This document shows positions 14,605 through 22,915 of a stretch of DNA of 36,760 nt, in pieces. The stretch spans positions 1 through 36,760 of the forward strand of contig JAQQAM010000113.1 in assembly GCA_028532905.1 (NCBI GenBank). The letters run 5' to 3'. Position numbers and translations under genes: made by a program. How positions within the stretch are numbered: the stretch's first letter is position 1; every line of letters starts with the position of its first letter. A model generated the notes under the pieces. That model ran no database searches, had not been told where the DNA came from, and saw only the letters and a program-made list of their open reading frames with translations. The stretch is from Spirochaetales bacterium. Its GTDB lineage: Bacteria; Spirochaetota; Spirochaetia; DSM-2461.

Positions 14605-15756
14605 TCAGAGAGAAAGGCTGCTTTGCAGAAACTCCCAGCCCTTGTCTCCCGGACTTTCAACATCGGGAAGGCCGAACATCTTCTCCAGATAAAAACCGCA
14701 GGCTCCGTTGGCTACTGTGAAATCCCCTCTGGATGAAAACTCAATCTGACAGCGCACCTCCCCCTCATAGGGCCAGGACTCCTGAATGCACTCCATTAGG
14801 ATCCGTCTGACATCCTCACTATAATCCTGAAGAACACCCCCCACAACAATCCGGCTCAGGTTGAGGGTGTTCACCAGAAAGGCGGTGTTCCGTCCGATTT
14901 CCAGGATTGTTTTCATGACCTGATTCTGTTCCTTCCAGTTTCTTCCCAGCTCTTCAGGAGATTGGGAAAACTGTCCGGGCTGGCCGGCCGCTTTGAGAAC
15001 CGAGGTAAATTCACCCGCAGAATAGTCCTTTCCGTAATGAACCTGTCCCCTTAAAACCAGCCCCATTCCCACAGACAGACTGGGATGGCCTGTATTGCGG
15101 AGGTTCTGATCTCTGAATTCAGACAGAAGGAACAGGCTGTTCTCTTCCCTGTCAGAAAGCTGACCGGCAAGGTCTCCCCAGCAGCAGCAGTTGGCATCAT
15201 TCTCCACCAGAACAGGTACACCGGCAATCTTCGTAGCAGCCTCGGAAAAGGGAAAGGGGGTCTTTATTCCAAAGGACATGGAGTGCCGGATAATCCCCTC
15301 ATGGGCATTCACAACACCCGAGATTCCCAGGGCAATCCCCTTCACGCCGTATTCATCAATAAAGGGCTGCAGTTCCTCTATACTGTGGCGGAACTGATCC
15401 AGGAGGGAGTATTCCGATTCTTTGAGTCTGTTGGCTCTGGTAAAAACAACTTCCCCTCTGGCATTGCAGATCACGGCTCTGTAGAACTCCGTTTGAATCT
15501 CCATACCCATGATGTAACAGAAATCCTGCCGGATTCCCAAAGCCACGGGGCGCCGTCCCCCCAGGGGAGAGGAATCCCCTTCCCTGATCTCCTCTGCAAT
15601 TCCCCCATCCAGGAGAATCTGCACATTCTTTGTGACTGTGGATTTATTCAGGCCCAGATCGCGGCACATATCCGCCCGGGAACAGCCCCGGTTCAGCCAT
15701 ATACTGCGGAGAACCCGGGACATATTAATGTTGTTAATCTGATTCTGTGTTGCCAT
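14605..15756 (-). CDS. ROK family transcriptional regulator
   Basis: 383 residues. An N-terminal winged helix (SRADMCRDLGLNKSTVTKNVQILLDGGI, about 26-53) precedes a sugar-kinase-like ROK domain with GIALGISGVV and VLVENDANCCCWGD. The usual zinc-binding CxCGxxGCxE motif is not found, so it is a divergent ROK protein. It is divergent from the cellobiose phosphorylase gene with a 25-base palindrome and its own strong promoter in between, and probably represses that gene until a sugar ligand binds (inference). Confidence 0.9.
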   Translation of the reverse strand: MATQNQINNINMSRVLRSIWLNRGCSRADMCRDLGLNKSTVTKNVQILLDGGIAEEIREGDSSPLGGRRPVALGIRQDFCYIMGMEIQTEFYRAVICNARGEVVFTRANRLKESEYSLLDQFRHSIEELQPFIDEYGVKGIALGISGVVNAHEGIIRHSMSFGIKTPFPFSEAATKIAGVPVLVENDANCCCWGDLAGQLSDREENSLFLLSEFRDQNLRNTGHPSLSVGMGLVLRGQVHYGKDYSAGEFTSVLKAAGQPGQFSQSPEELGRNWKEQNQVMKTILEIGRNTAFLVNTLNLSRIVVGGVLQDYSEDVRRILMECIQESWPYEGEVRCQIEFSSRGDFTVANGACGFYLEKMFGLPDVESPGDKGWEFLQSSLSL

Positions 15757-15770
15757 AATTCTGTCCTTTG

Positions 15771-15799
15771 ATTGTAAGAGCAGGGGGAAGGACTGTCAA
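15771..15799 (-). promoter_or_regulatory. strong sigma70-like promoter of the ROK gene
   Basis: On the minus strand TTGACA (15794-15799) and TACAAT (15771-15776) are exactly 17 bases apart, with transcription starting near 15764, a few bases ahead of the ribosome site. Confidence 0.75.
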
Positions 15800-15815
15800 T
15801 TTACTCTGATCTTTC

Positions 15816-15844
15816 TTGACTTTTCAGAAGAACCATGCAAAAAT
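15816..15844 (+). promoter_or_regulatory. possible promoter of the cellobiose phosphorylase gene
   Basis: TTGACT (15816-15821) is followed after 17 bases by AAAAAT (15839-15844), a weak -10. The start point would fall at the beginning of the palindrome at 15848, a normal place for a repressor site. Confidence 0.4.
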
Positions 15845-15847
15845 CAG

Positions 15848-15872
15848 AGTATGTTTGAGACTCAAACATACT
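15848..15872. promoter_or_regulatory. 25-base perfect palindrome, probable ROK operator
   Basis: AGTATGTTTGAG and CTCAAACATACT are 12-base arms around a single A. It lies 76 bases before the phosphorylase start codon and 92 bases before the ROK start codon. Confidence 0.7.
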
Positions 15873-15947
15873 AATAAAATAAGGTATCCGGGGGACTATG
15901 TCACTGTTTCTTCTCCACCAACCCCGGAAAAACAAGGAGATCTCCAA

Positions 15948-18398
15948 GTGAAATACGGATTTTTTGATGATCATAACAAAGAGTATGTGATCAATGAGGC
16001 GGCCACGCCCTATCCCTGGATCAACTACCTGGGAAGTCAGAACTTTTTTTCCCTCATTTCCAATACAGCCGGAGGCTACAGCTTCTACAGAGATGCCCGT
16101 CTGAGAAGACTGACCCGCTACCGCTACAACAATGTGCCTGTAGACACAGGGGGACGCTATTTCTACATCAATGACGGAGAAACCGTCTGGAATCCCGGTT
16201 GGAAACCCTGCAAGACTGAACTGGACAGCTATGAGTGCCGTCACGGTCTGGGTTACTCCCGGATCAAAGGGGCTAAAAACGGCCTGGAAGCAGAAACAAC
16301 CTTCCTGGTTCCCCTGGACAGCGAGAAAGGCGAAAGCAATCTGGAAATGCAGAAAGTTGTCATCCGGAACACCGGGGATTCTGACAAGTCATTCCAGCTC
16401 TACTCCTTTATGGAGTTCTGTCTGTGGAATGCCTGGGACGATCAGACCAACTTCCAGAGAAACTTCAGTACCGGAGAGGTGGAAGTTCACGGACCGGCAA
16501 TCTACCATAAGACCGAATACAGAGAAAGAAGAGATCATTACGCCTGGTACTGTGCCAGCGAGACTCCCCAGGGATTCGATACGGACAGAGAAACCTTCAC
16601 CGGGCTGTACAACAGCTATGAGGCTCCCCAGCAGGTTATGAACGGCAGAAGCGGCGATTCCATAGCTTCCGGCTGGTCCCCTGTGGCCTCCCACCGTTTT
16701 GATATCACCCTGAAAGCCGGGGAAGAGAAGGCTTTTGTCTTCCTCCTGGGATACACGGAAGTCGATCCGGCAGAAAAATGGGAAGCTCCCGGAAAAATCA
16801 ACAGAAAACCCGCCGAAGCCGAACAGGCCCGCTACGGTACTGTGGAAGCCTTCGACAAGGCTCTGGCCGAACTGAAAATCCACTGGGAAGAGCTTCTGTC
16901 CCGGTTTACCGTCTCCACACCTGATGAAAAGGTGAACAGAATGGTGAATATCTGGAACCAGTACCAGTGTACAGTCACCTATAATATGGCCCGTTCCGCC
17001 TCCTACTTCGAGTCGGGAATCGGCAGAGGAATCGGATTCAGAGACACCAGCCAGGACATGCTGGGCTGTGTTCACCAGTTCCCCGAAAGAGTCAAAACCA
17101 GACTCCTGGATGTGGCCTCCACACAGTTCTCCGACGGCAGCGCCTATCATCAGTTTCAGCCCCTCACCAAGAAGGGGAATGCCGATGTGGGAGGAGATTT
17201 CAACGACGATCCCCTGTGGCTCATTATGGGCATCAGCCGTTATATCAAAGAGACCGGAGATTTCTCCATTCTGGATGAAAAGGTTGCCTTTGACGACATT
17301 CCCGATGTACCCGAAACCATTGCCACCCATCTGGAGCGCTCCTTCAGTTTCACCCAGAACAATCTGGGCCCCCACGGACTGCCCCTGATCGGCCGGGCCG
17401 ACTGGAACGACTGCCTGAACCTGAACTGTTTCTCCGAAAATCCCGATGACTCTTTCCAGACCACCACCAACCGGAAGGGCGACACAGCCGAGTCTCTGAT
17501 GATTGCCGGTATGTTCTCCTACATCGGTAAGGAATATGCCGAACTCCTTGATATGACAGGAAAGAAGGAAGCTGCCGCCGAAGCCAGAGCCGCCGTTGAA
17601 AAAATGGATAAGGCCGTTGCGGAAGCCGGCTGGGACGGAGAGTGGTATCTGAGAGCCTACGATGCCCTGGGAGACAAGATCGGAAGCAAAGAGTGTACCG
17701 ACGGCCAGATCTTTATCGAAAGCCAGGGATTCTGTTCCATGGCCCGGATCGGTGAAGACAAGGGCTGGCCCCGGAAGGCTCTGGATTCTGTGGAAGCCAA
17801 GCTGGCCACAGATCACGGCATCATGATCCTCCAGCCTGCCTATAAAGAGTACCACCTGGAACTGGGAGAAGTGTCCTCCTATCCCCCCGGATACAAGGAA
17901 AATGCCGGTATTTTCTGCCACAACAACCCCTGGGTTATGATCGGGGAAGCCATGGAAGGAAACGGAGACAAGGTATTCGACTACTACAGCCGAATCTGTC
18001 CCGCCTTCCGGGAGGAGATCAGCGATGTTCACAGAACAGAACCCTATGTCTACTCCCAGATGATAGCCGGAAGGGACGCCGTCAACCACGGAGAAGCCAA
18101 GAACTCCTGGCTCACGGGAACCGCCAGCTGGAACTTTGTGGTTGTCAGCCAGTGGATTCTGGGAATCCGTCCCCAACTGGGCGGCCTGGAAATTGATCCC
18201 TGTATCCCCACTGACTGGCCCGAGTTCAGAGCCGTCAGAACCTTCCGGGACAACACATATAATATCATTGTACGGAATCCCGAAGGTCTGAGCACCGGTG
18301 TTAAATCAGTATCAGTCAACGGAGAAGAGATTGACGGAACCATCCTGCCCCTGAAAGACGAAAAGGCAGAATGGGACGTCATCGTCACCATGGGCTGA
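15948..18398 (+). CDS. GH94 cellobiose phosphorylase
   Basis: 816 residues from the GTG at 15948, which follows AAGGAGA; the frame is open upstream to 15816 but that part lacks family similarity and spans the operator. The protein starts [18 protein letters not shown], as in cellobiose phosphorylases, and has their length (about 810-820; cellodextrin phosphorylases are longer). The (alpha/alpha)6 domain carries [13 protein letters not shown] and [15 protein letters not shown]; Asp485 in ADWND is the probable general acid. Reaction: cellobiose + phosphate to alpha-glucose 1-phosphate + glucose, in the cytoplasm with no signal peptide. A related beta-glucoside phosphorylase specificity is possible. 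No transporter gene adjoins it. Confidence 0.9.
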   Translation: MKYGFFDDHNKEYVINEAATPYPWINYLGSQNFFSLISNTAGGYSFYRDARLRRLTRYRYNNVPVDTGGRYFYINDGETVWNPGWKPCKTELDSYECRHGLGYSRIKGAKNGLEAETTFLVPLDSEKGESNLEMQKVVIRNTGDSDKSFQLYSFMEFCLWNAWDDQTNFQRNFSTGEVEVHGPAIYHKTEYRERRDHYAWYCASETPQGFDTDRETFTGLYNSYEAPQQVMNGRSGDSIASGWSPVASHRFDITLKAGEEKAFVFLLGYTEVDPAEKWEAPGKINRKPAEAEQARYGTVEAFDKALAELKIHWEELLSRFTVSTPDEKVNRMVNIWNQYQCTVTYNMARSASYFESGIGRGIGFRDTSQDMLGCVHQFPERVKTRLLDVASTQFSDGSAYHQFQPLTKKGNADVGGDFNDDPLWLIMGISRYIKETGDFSILDEKVAFDDIPDVPETIATHLERSFSFTQNNLGPHGLPLIGRADWNDCLNLNCFSENPDDSFQTTTNRKGDTAESLMIAGMFSYIGKEYAELLDMTGKKEAAAEARAAVEKMDKAVAEAGWDGEWYLRAYDALGDKIGSKECTDGQIFIESQGFCSMARIGEDKGWPRKALDSVEAKLATDHGIMILQPAYKEYHLELGEVSSYPPGYKENAGIFCHNNPWVMIGEAMEGNGDKVFDYYSRICPAFREEISDVHRTEPYVYSQMIAGRDAVNHGEAKNSWLTGTASWNFVVVSQWILGIRPQLGGLEIDPCIPTDWPEFRAVRTFRDNTYNIIVRNPEGLSTGVKSVSVNGEEIDGTILPLKDEKAEWDVIVTMG

Positions 18399-18400
18399 GA

Positions 18401-18868
18401 TCAGAAATGACTGCGGAGGTCTGCCATTTCCAGCGCGCTGGCGGCGGCCTCCCAGCCCTTGTTCCCCGCCTTGCTGCCGGCTCGCTCCAGGGCCTGCTCC
18501 AGGGTATCGCATGTGAGGACACCGAAGCTCACAGGAACGGCGGATTCCAGTGAAACGGAGGCCACCCCCTTGGAGACTTCGGCGCTCACATAATCAAAAT
18601 GGGGGGTCCCCCCCCGGATCACGGCCCCCAGACAGATCACCCCGTCGGGTTTTTCCGCAGCAGCCCAGCTGGCGGCCAGGGGTATCTCAAAAGCTCCCGG
18701 TACCCGGACAGTTCTGATATCCTTCTCCTCCACGCCATGCCGGACCAGGCAGTCCTTTGCCCCCTCCTCCAGCCGGGATGTAATGATGTCGTTGAAACGG
18801 CTCACCACCAGGGTAAAGCTGTATCCCTCTCCTTTCAGTTTACCTTCGCGAATTGTATTGTTACTCAT
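18401..18868 (-). CDS. ribH: 6,7-dimethyl-8-ribityllumazine synthase
   Basis: 155 residues, standard length. [40 protein letters not shown] (with the catalytic His) and [17 protein letters not shown] are the classic signature stretches. It condenses 5-amino-6-ribitylaminouracil with dihydroxybutanone phosphate. It is the last gene of the riboflavin operon, 109 bases after ribBA, with a terminator-like hairpin in that gap. Its stop lies two bases from the stop of the convergent phosphorylase gene. Confidence 0.97.
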   Translation of the reverse strand: MSNNTIREGKLKGEGYSFTLVVSRFNDIITSRLEEGAKDCLVRHGVEEKDIRTVRVPGAFEIPLAASWAAAEKPDGVICLGAVIRGGTPHFDYVSAEVSKGVASVSLESAVPVSFGVLTCDTLEQALERAGSKAGNKGWEAAASALEMADLRSHF

Positions 18869-18912
18869 CTTTTTCTCCTGATACGGGCCTTAAGCCCTAT
18901 ATTATTTTCTGT

Positions 18913-18937
18913 AAAAATGAGGCCCCTGAATGGGCCT
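18913..18937 (-). terminator. terminator-like hairpin between ribBA and ribH
   Basis: On the minus strand AGGCCC and GGGCCT form a 6-bp stem with a 6-base loop followed by CATTTTT. It may partly terminate before ribH. A smaller GGGC/GCCC stem lies between it and the ribH ribosome site. Confidence 0.5.
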
Positions 18938-18977
18938 TGAGCCTTGCAGAACCCTCGCAGTGCCCGCCAGAGTTTGC

Positions 18978-20192
18978 TCAGGCAGACAGGTGCCCCATGC
19001 GCAGCTGTTTTGTTTCCATGTATTTTCTGTTGTGATCTCCGGCTTTTGAAAGAAGTGCTATTCTGTGGACTCTGATCCCGGCCTCTTCCATCTGGGCGAT
19101 CTTGTCCGGATTATTGGTCATCAGCCTGATTTCCCTGATCCCTTTCCGTTTCAGATACGCCGCAGCCTCACCATAGTCCCGGTCATCTGCGGGATAGCCC
19201 AGATGGAGATTGGCATCCAGAGTATCCATCCCCTCCTCCTGAAGCCGGTAGGTTTTCATCTTGGCCCGGAGGCCGATTCCCCGTCCCTCCTGTCTGAGAT
19301 AGATCAGGTAGCCCTGTCCTTCCGCACTGATCTGCTTAAGAGCTTCCTCCAGCTGGGAACCGCAGTCGCAGCGCCGGGAGCCGAAAAGATCCCCTGTAAG
19401 GCATTCGGAGTGGATACGCACCAGAGGAGCCCGTGAAGAGCCATCTTCAGGAAAGGTTTCTTCCTGAATATCCGAACCGGAGTAACCGGGAAAAAGGGAA
19501 AAGTGATCATGGGTACTATCACTGCTCAGAAACTCCATCCGGAAATCTCCCATTTCCATGGGTAGAGTGACCGGTTCCTCTGCCTGAGCCGCCTCATGAT
19601 TCACCAGATCCTGAACCGACAGAACACCCATATTCCACTCGGCTGCCAGTTCATCAATGCGCCGGCCTCTGACCATCCCGCCGTCATCATCCATCATTTC
19701 ACAGATAACAGAGACCGCCGGCACACCGGCCTGCCGCATCAGATAGAGGGAGCCTTCCGTATGCCCCTGGCGTACAGCCAGTCCTCCGGGCGCTTCGAGG
19801 ATGGGAAACATATGTCCGGGCCGGGCAAACTCTTCGGGTCTGGAGTCCGCAGCCGCCAGCCGCTTGAGGGTTACGGATCTGTCATAGGCAGAAATACCGG
19901 TGGTACAGTTTTCAATGACATCCACAGGAGTCATAAAACGTGTTCCGTGAATGGCCTCCGGCCCTCCGGAGACAGGAAGCAGTTCCAGTCCGGCCTGATC
20001 CGCATGAGTCTGATCCATGGCACAGCAGATCAGTCCTTTGGCCCGGCTGGCCATAAAATTGACCATATCCGGCCCCGCATGGACGGCAGCGCCCACCAGA
20101 TCGCCTTCATTCTCTCTGTCCTCATGATCGGTTACGATTACCATTCCTCCCTCTGCGATTATCTTTGCCGCTTCTTCGACTGTTACTTTCAT
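18978..20192 (-). CDS. ribBA: bifunctional dihydroxybutanone-phosphate synthase / GTP cyclohydrolase II
   Basis: 404 residues from the ATG at 20192, chosen because it gives an ATGA overlap with the ribE stop and follows GGGGG; an ATG at 20204 is less well placed. The N-half is RibB (DHEDRENEGD at 22-31; acid-rich active site). The C-half is RibA with HSECLTGDLFGSRRCDCG, whose three Cys bind zinc, and RQEGRGIGL. It supplies both precursors of riboflavin from ribulose 5-phosphate and GTP. No catalytic residue appears lost. Confidence 0.96.
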   Translation of the reverse strand: MKVTVEEAAKIIAEGGMVIVTDHEDRENEGDLVGAAVHAGPDMVNFMASRAKGLICCAMDQTHADQAGLELLPVSGGPEAIHGTRFMTPVDVIENCTTGISAYDRSVTLKRLAAADSRPEEFARPGHMFPILEAPGGLAVRQGHTEGSLYLMRQAGVPAVSVICEMMDDDGGMVRGRRIDELAAEWNMGVLSVQDLVNHEAAQAEEPVTLPMEMGDFRMEFLSSDSTHDHFSLFPGYSGSDIQEETFPEDGSSRAPLVRIHSECLTGDLFGSRRCDCGSQLEEALKQISAEGQGYLIYLRQEGRGIGLRAKMKTYRLQEEGMDTLDANLHLGYPADDRDYGEAAAYLKRKGIREIRLMTNNPDKIAQMEEAGIRVHRIALLSKAGDHNRKYMETKQLRMGHLSA

Positions 20193-20836
20193 ACATACCC
20201 CCATTGCAGCAGCTGCTGCTCTGTTATTGTTGATTTTTGTTTTGAGAATTCCCCGGCTCCCCTGGCGGGCCGGTTTCTGAGGAGAAGATCCCCCTCTACA
20301 TTGACTTTTTCACCCCTGTGCAGACTCCCCAGCAGGCTGGTCCTCAGAGTCTCCCCGATGAGCTGGATGGAAAAGCTGTGTTCCTCCAGAGTTGCCACCG
20401 TCAGACTGACACCGTCCAGAGCCACAGAGCCCTCCCGGCAAATTTCAGTTCTGAGGGATTCAGGCAGTTCCATTGTCAGGGATCTGCCCCTGCCGGCAGG
20501 CCGGTTTTCCATGACAGAGGCCATGGCACTCACATGCCCCTGAACCAGATGACCGTCCAGAGGATCAGAGAGGGTCAGAGCCGGCTCCAGATGAACCTTC
20601 TGTCCCGGACGGCAGAACTGCAAAGTACTTTTTTTCAATGTGGCATAGTGGCATTCTGCAGAAAAAAGGCGTCCGTCAGCTCCCGGCAGAACCGTCAGAC
20701 AGACTCCCTGTACCGCAATGGATGCCCCGGCACGGGGAGCCCGGGCAAAATCATGGGCCAGTGTCAGAACTCTGGATTCCCTGCCCTCCCGGACCGAGCG
20801 GATCACACCCAGATGACGAATCAGACCTGTAAACAT
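20189..20836 (-). CDS. ribE: riboflavin synthase alpha chain
   Basis: 215 residues. It begins MFTGLIRHLG and has two lumazine-binding repeats; the second starts at GHLVQGHVSAMASV, with DGVSLTVA matching the earlier VQGVCLTVL. It dismutates two lumazines to riboflavin. It overlaps ribD by 16 bases and ribBA by four, so translation is probably coupled. The C-terminal tail (STITEQQLLQWGYV) matches the usual family end. Confidence 0.96.
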   Translation of the reverse strand: MFTGLIRHLGVIRSVREGRESRVLTLAHDFARAPRAGASIAVQGVCLTVLPGADGRLFSAECHYATLKKSTLQFCRPGQKVHLEPALTLSDPLDGHLVQGHVSAMASVMENRPAGRGRSLTMELPESLRTEICREGSVALDGVSLTVATLEEHSFSIQLIGETLRTSLLGSLHRGEKVNVEGDLLLRNRPARGAGEFSKQKSTITEQQLLQWGYV

Positions 20837-21792
20837 CCGACAGCCTCCCTGTATCCGTTGATCTCGGTATCCCGGCCGCAGAGACGGGACTCCTGATCCT
20901 GCAGAACCACTTTCTGATTCATGTTTCCGATTCCCAGATCACCGCAGAAAGGAATCCCCCGGCCCAGAAAGTCGGGAGACTGAAAAACCGTCAGCCGGTC
21001 CCAGAGACCGCTTCTGAAAAAGGCATTGAATATTCCGCTCCCCCCTTCCACAAGGAGCCTGTGGATTCCCCGGGAACGCATCTGTTCCAATTGATTCTTG
21101 AGAGGGCCTTCCCGGTGGGATAAAATAATCTTCTCAGGCTGATGCCCCTCCTGCTCCCGGCCGGCATCATCCCGCACAGTCAGGGAGGGATTGTCCGCCT
21201 CCCATGTGCCCCGCCCCACAGCCACAGCATCCGATTCTCTTCTAAAAGACATAACCCGGCGTCTGGATTCAGGACAGCTGATCCATTTCGAAGAGCCGTC
21301 TAAGGCGGCAATAAAACCGTCCATTGTCAGAGCGGCCTTGAGATGGACATAGGGTCGTTTCTGCTGGATCAGAACCTCATAGATTCTGTTCAGACTCCCG
21401 GCATCCTCTTCCATAATTCCGGTTTCTACACTGATGCCGGCTTTCTGCAGTGCAGAAATGCCCCTGCCCCTGACCAGGGGATTCGGATCGGCCCGGGCAA
21501 TGACAACACGGCGGATTCCGGCGGAAATGATTTTCTCTGTGCAGGGACCGTTGTGCTTGGTTCGGCTGGTAAAACTGCAGGGCTCCAGGGTGACATACAT
21601 TTCAGCTCCCGCCGGATCATGCCCCTTCAGTCTACAGTCCATCAGGGCATTTTCCTCGGCATGCCTGCCGCCGTACTCCTGGTGAAATCCCTCACCCAGG
21701 ACTTCACCGTCCCGGACAAGCAGGGCGCCCACCATCGGATTGGGCAGAACTGAGGTCTGCGCCTGTTCCGATAAGTACAGAGCCCGTTTCAT
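20821..21792 (-). CDS. ribD: bifunctional diaminohydroxyphosphoribosylaminopyrimidine deaminase / reductase
   Basis: At least 323 residues. The deaminase half has HAEENAL (44-50) and PC-x11-C zinc ligands (Cys72 and Cys84), and PNPMVGA near 17. The reductase half has ALTMDGFIA and LLVEGGSGIFNAFF. The first ATG is 21792, but family N-termini usually carry a D/E-x-F/Y-M stretch before RAL, and here the codons upstream encode LYKQDEQF in frame. A CTG at 21816 lies about seven bases after AAGGGAGA, so translation may begin there. It is first in the operon, under FMN riboswitch control. Confidence 0.94.
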   Translation of the reverse strand: MKRALYLSEQAQTSVLPNPMVGALLVRDGEVLGEGFHQEYGGRHAEENALMDCRLKGHDPAGAEMYVTLEPCSFTSRTKHNGPCTEKIISAGIRRVVIARADPNPLVRGRGISALQKAGISVETGIMEEDAGSLNRIYEVLIQQKRPYVHLKAALTMDGFIAALDGSSKWISCPESRRRVMSFRRESDAVAVGRGTWEADNPSLTVRDDAGREQEGHQPEKIILSHREGPLKNQLEQMRSRGIHRLLVEGGSGIFNAFFRSGLWDRLTVFQSPDFLGRGIPFCGDLGIGNMNQKVVLQDQESRLCGRDTEINGYREAVGCLQV

Positions 21793-21941
21793 AAACTGTT
21801 CGTCTTGTTTGTACAGAGCAACTCTCCCTTATCGGGGCTCTGTTTAAAGGAGTGCAAGGAGGAGATCTTTTCATTCTGACCGGAGGTTCCGGATCAGCCG
21901 GCGGCTGCCGGTTCAGTCACCGGGCAGCGGACCTCAGAAAT

Positions 21942-21975
21942 AAAAAAAGCCCCGGACAGATAAACTGACCGGGGC
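21942..21975 (-). terminator. intrinsic terminator of the FMN riboswitch
   Basis: On the minus strand GCCCCGG and CCGGGGC form a 7-bp stem with a 13-base loop, followed by seven T. It lies 22 bases after the aptamer, the normal expression platform for transcription attenuation. A further GC-rich stem (21904-21928) follows on the way to ribD. Confidence 0.85.
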
Positions 21976-21997
21976 ATGGCAATCCACTCTTACGACA

Positions 21998-22121
21998 TCT
22001 TCTCACATCCGGACTATACCGTCGGCACTGGAATCTCACCAGTTCAATCAGTTTTATCTGACTCGCGGGCTTTCACCGCCGGTAGGGAATTGTCTGCAAC
22101 AGACTCACCCTGCCCCGAAGA
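21998..22121 (-). promoter_or_regulatory. FMN riboswitch (RFN element)
   Basis: The minus strand reads the conserved blocks in order: GGGGCAGGGTGA, then ATTCCCTACCGGCGGTGA, AAGCCCGCGAG, GGTGAGATTCCAGTGCCGAC and GGTATAGTCCGGATG. The closing P1 stem is TCTTC with GAAGA at the two ends. FMN binding should favour the adjacent terminator and turn off ribD-ribE-ribBA-ribH. The 390 bases between ribD and the gene at 22184 are fully explained by promoter, aptamer, terminator and leader. Confidence 0.95.
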
Positions 22122-22136
22122 TTTAATTTTAAGGAG

Positions 22137-22165
22137 AATATAGTCAGGACAGTTTTTTTTGTCAA
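22137..22165 (-). promoter_or_regulatory. sigma70-like promoter of the riboflavin operon
   Basis: On the minus strand TTGACA (22160-22165) and TATATT (22137-22142) are exactly 17 bases apart. The start point near 22130 is about nine bases before the aptamer. Confidence 0.8.
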
Positions 22166-22183
22166 GAGAGTCCTGTCAAAGTA

Positions 22184-22915
22184 TCAAAGTTCGTCCAGAA
22201 GCCCCTGAAGGGCCGCCTTCACTCCGGAAAACTCAATGCCCTGTTCCATACAGTAATCCCGTACTGTCATATTCCGGGGGCCCATGGGAATGCCGCCCAG
22301 GGCTTCAATAACCTGCTCTTCAGAGAGACCGGCATCCAGAACCTCTGAAAAGAGGGTTTTTCCCTTGATTTCCAATTCTTCCTCAGCGTCATGATCTTCT
22401 TCTGTTCCGGCTGTTTCCTCAGGGTGAACAGACTCAAGGGAAACGACGGCTTCCTGCAATGTTTCCAGTACCTCCGCACTTAAACCGGCATCCTTTTTGA
22501 GGATATTGTAGGCCGGCCGGGGCAGCGCCGTATCCTCACCGGGCACAAAGGGTCTATTCAGATACAGGGCGACAAAATAGCGCATACTGTCGGTTCCCAC
22601 TTCCTTTCCGTCAATCATCCCGTAGCTCTCTTCAAACTCCTTGACCTGTACAGTGGCAGGGGATTCATGAGAGCTGAGACCGAAGGCGGCAGCCAGGGTC
22701 TCTACAGGAATTTCAAAGGCATTCTCAATATCCTGAAGAGAGTAGGAACCCCGGATATCACCGGGATCATATTCTCCGGCGGCGTCACCTGTTGTGAGCT
22801 TGACAGGGATTTTTGAACTTTCTGTCTGCCAGTACCCTGATAACATAGTAAACCCTATGCCTATAACAAATAAGAGGGGAAGAACAAGGGCTGCCCCTTT
22901 TGCTGTGATTCTCAT
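22184..22915 (-). CDS. membrane-anchored protein of unknown function, partner of NapH-like protein
   Basis: 243 residues. Residues 7-27 form a signal anchor (AALVLPLLFVIGIGFTMLSG), placing the rest outside the membrane. I do not recognise the family. Three similar helical units of about 25 residues can be seen: 56-80 (GSYSLQDIENAFEIPVETLA...), 185-209 (GKTLFSEVLDAGLSEEQVIE...) and 214-241 (RNMTVRDYCMEQGIEFSGVK...). Each has an acidic helix, a G/E-I/L turn and a V-x-x-A-(L/F) helix. An acidic linker (162-184) separates the first from the others. It overlaps the NapH-like gene by four bases, so the two surely work together, probably as a periplasmic part of a redox system (inference). Confidence 0.7.
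   Translation of the reverse strand: MRITAKGAALVLPLLFVIGIGFTMLSGYWQTESSKIPVKLTTGDAAGEYDPGDIRGSYSLQDIENAFEIPVETLAAAFGLSSHESPATVQVKEFEESYGMIDGKEVGTDSMRYFVALYLNRPFVPGEDTALPRPAYNILKKDAGLSAEVLETLQEAVVSLESVHPEETAGTEEDHDAEEELEIKGKTLFSEVLDAGLSEEQVIEALGGIPMGPRNMTVRDYCMEQGIEFSGVKAALQGLLDEL

Noticed and set aside
16389-18176. 595-codon open frame on the minus strand
   Set aside because: It lies wholly inside the GH94 phosphorylase on the other strand and shows only low-complexity residues, as expected from codon bias.
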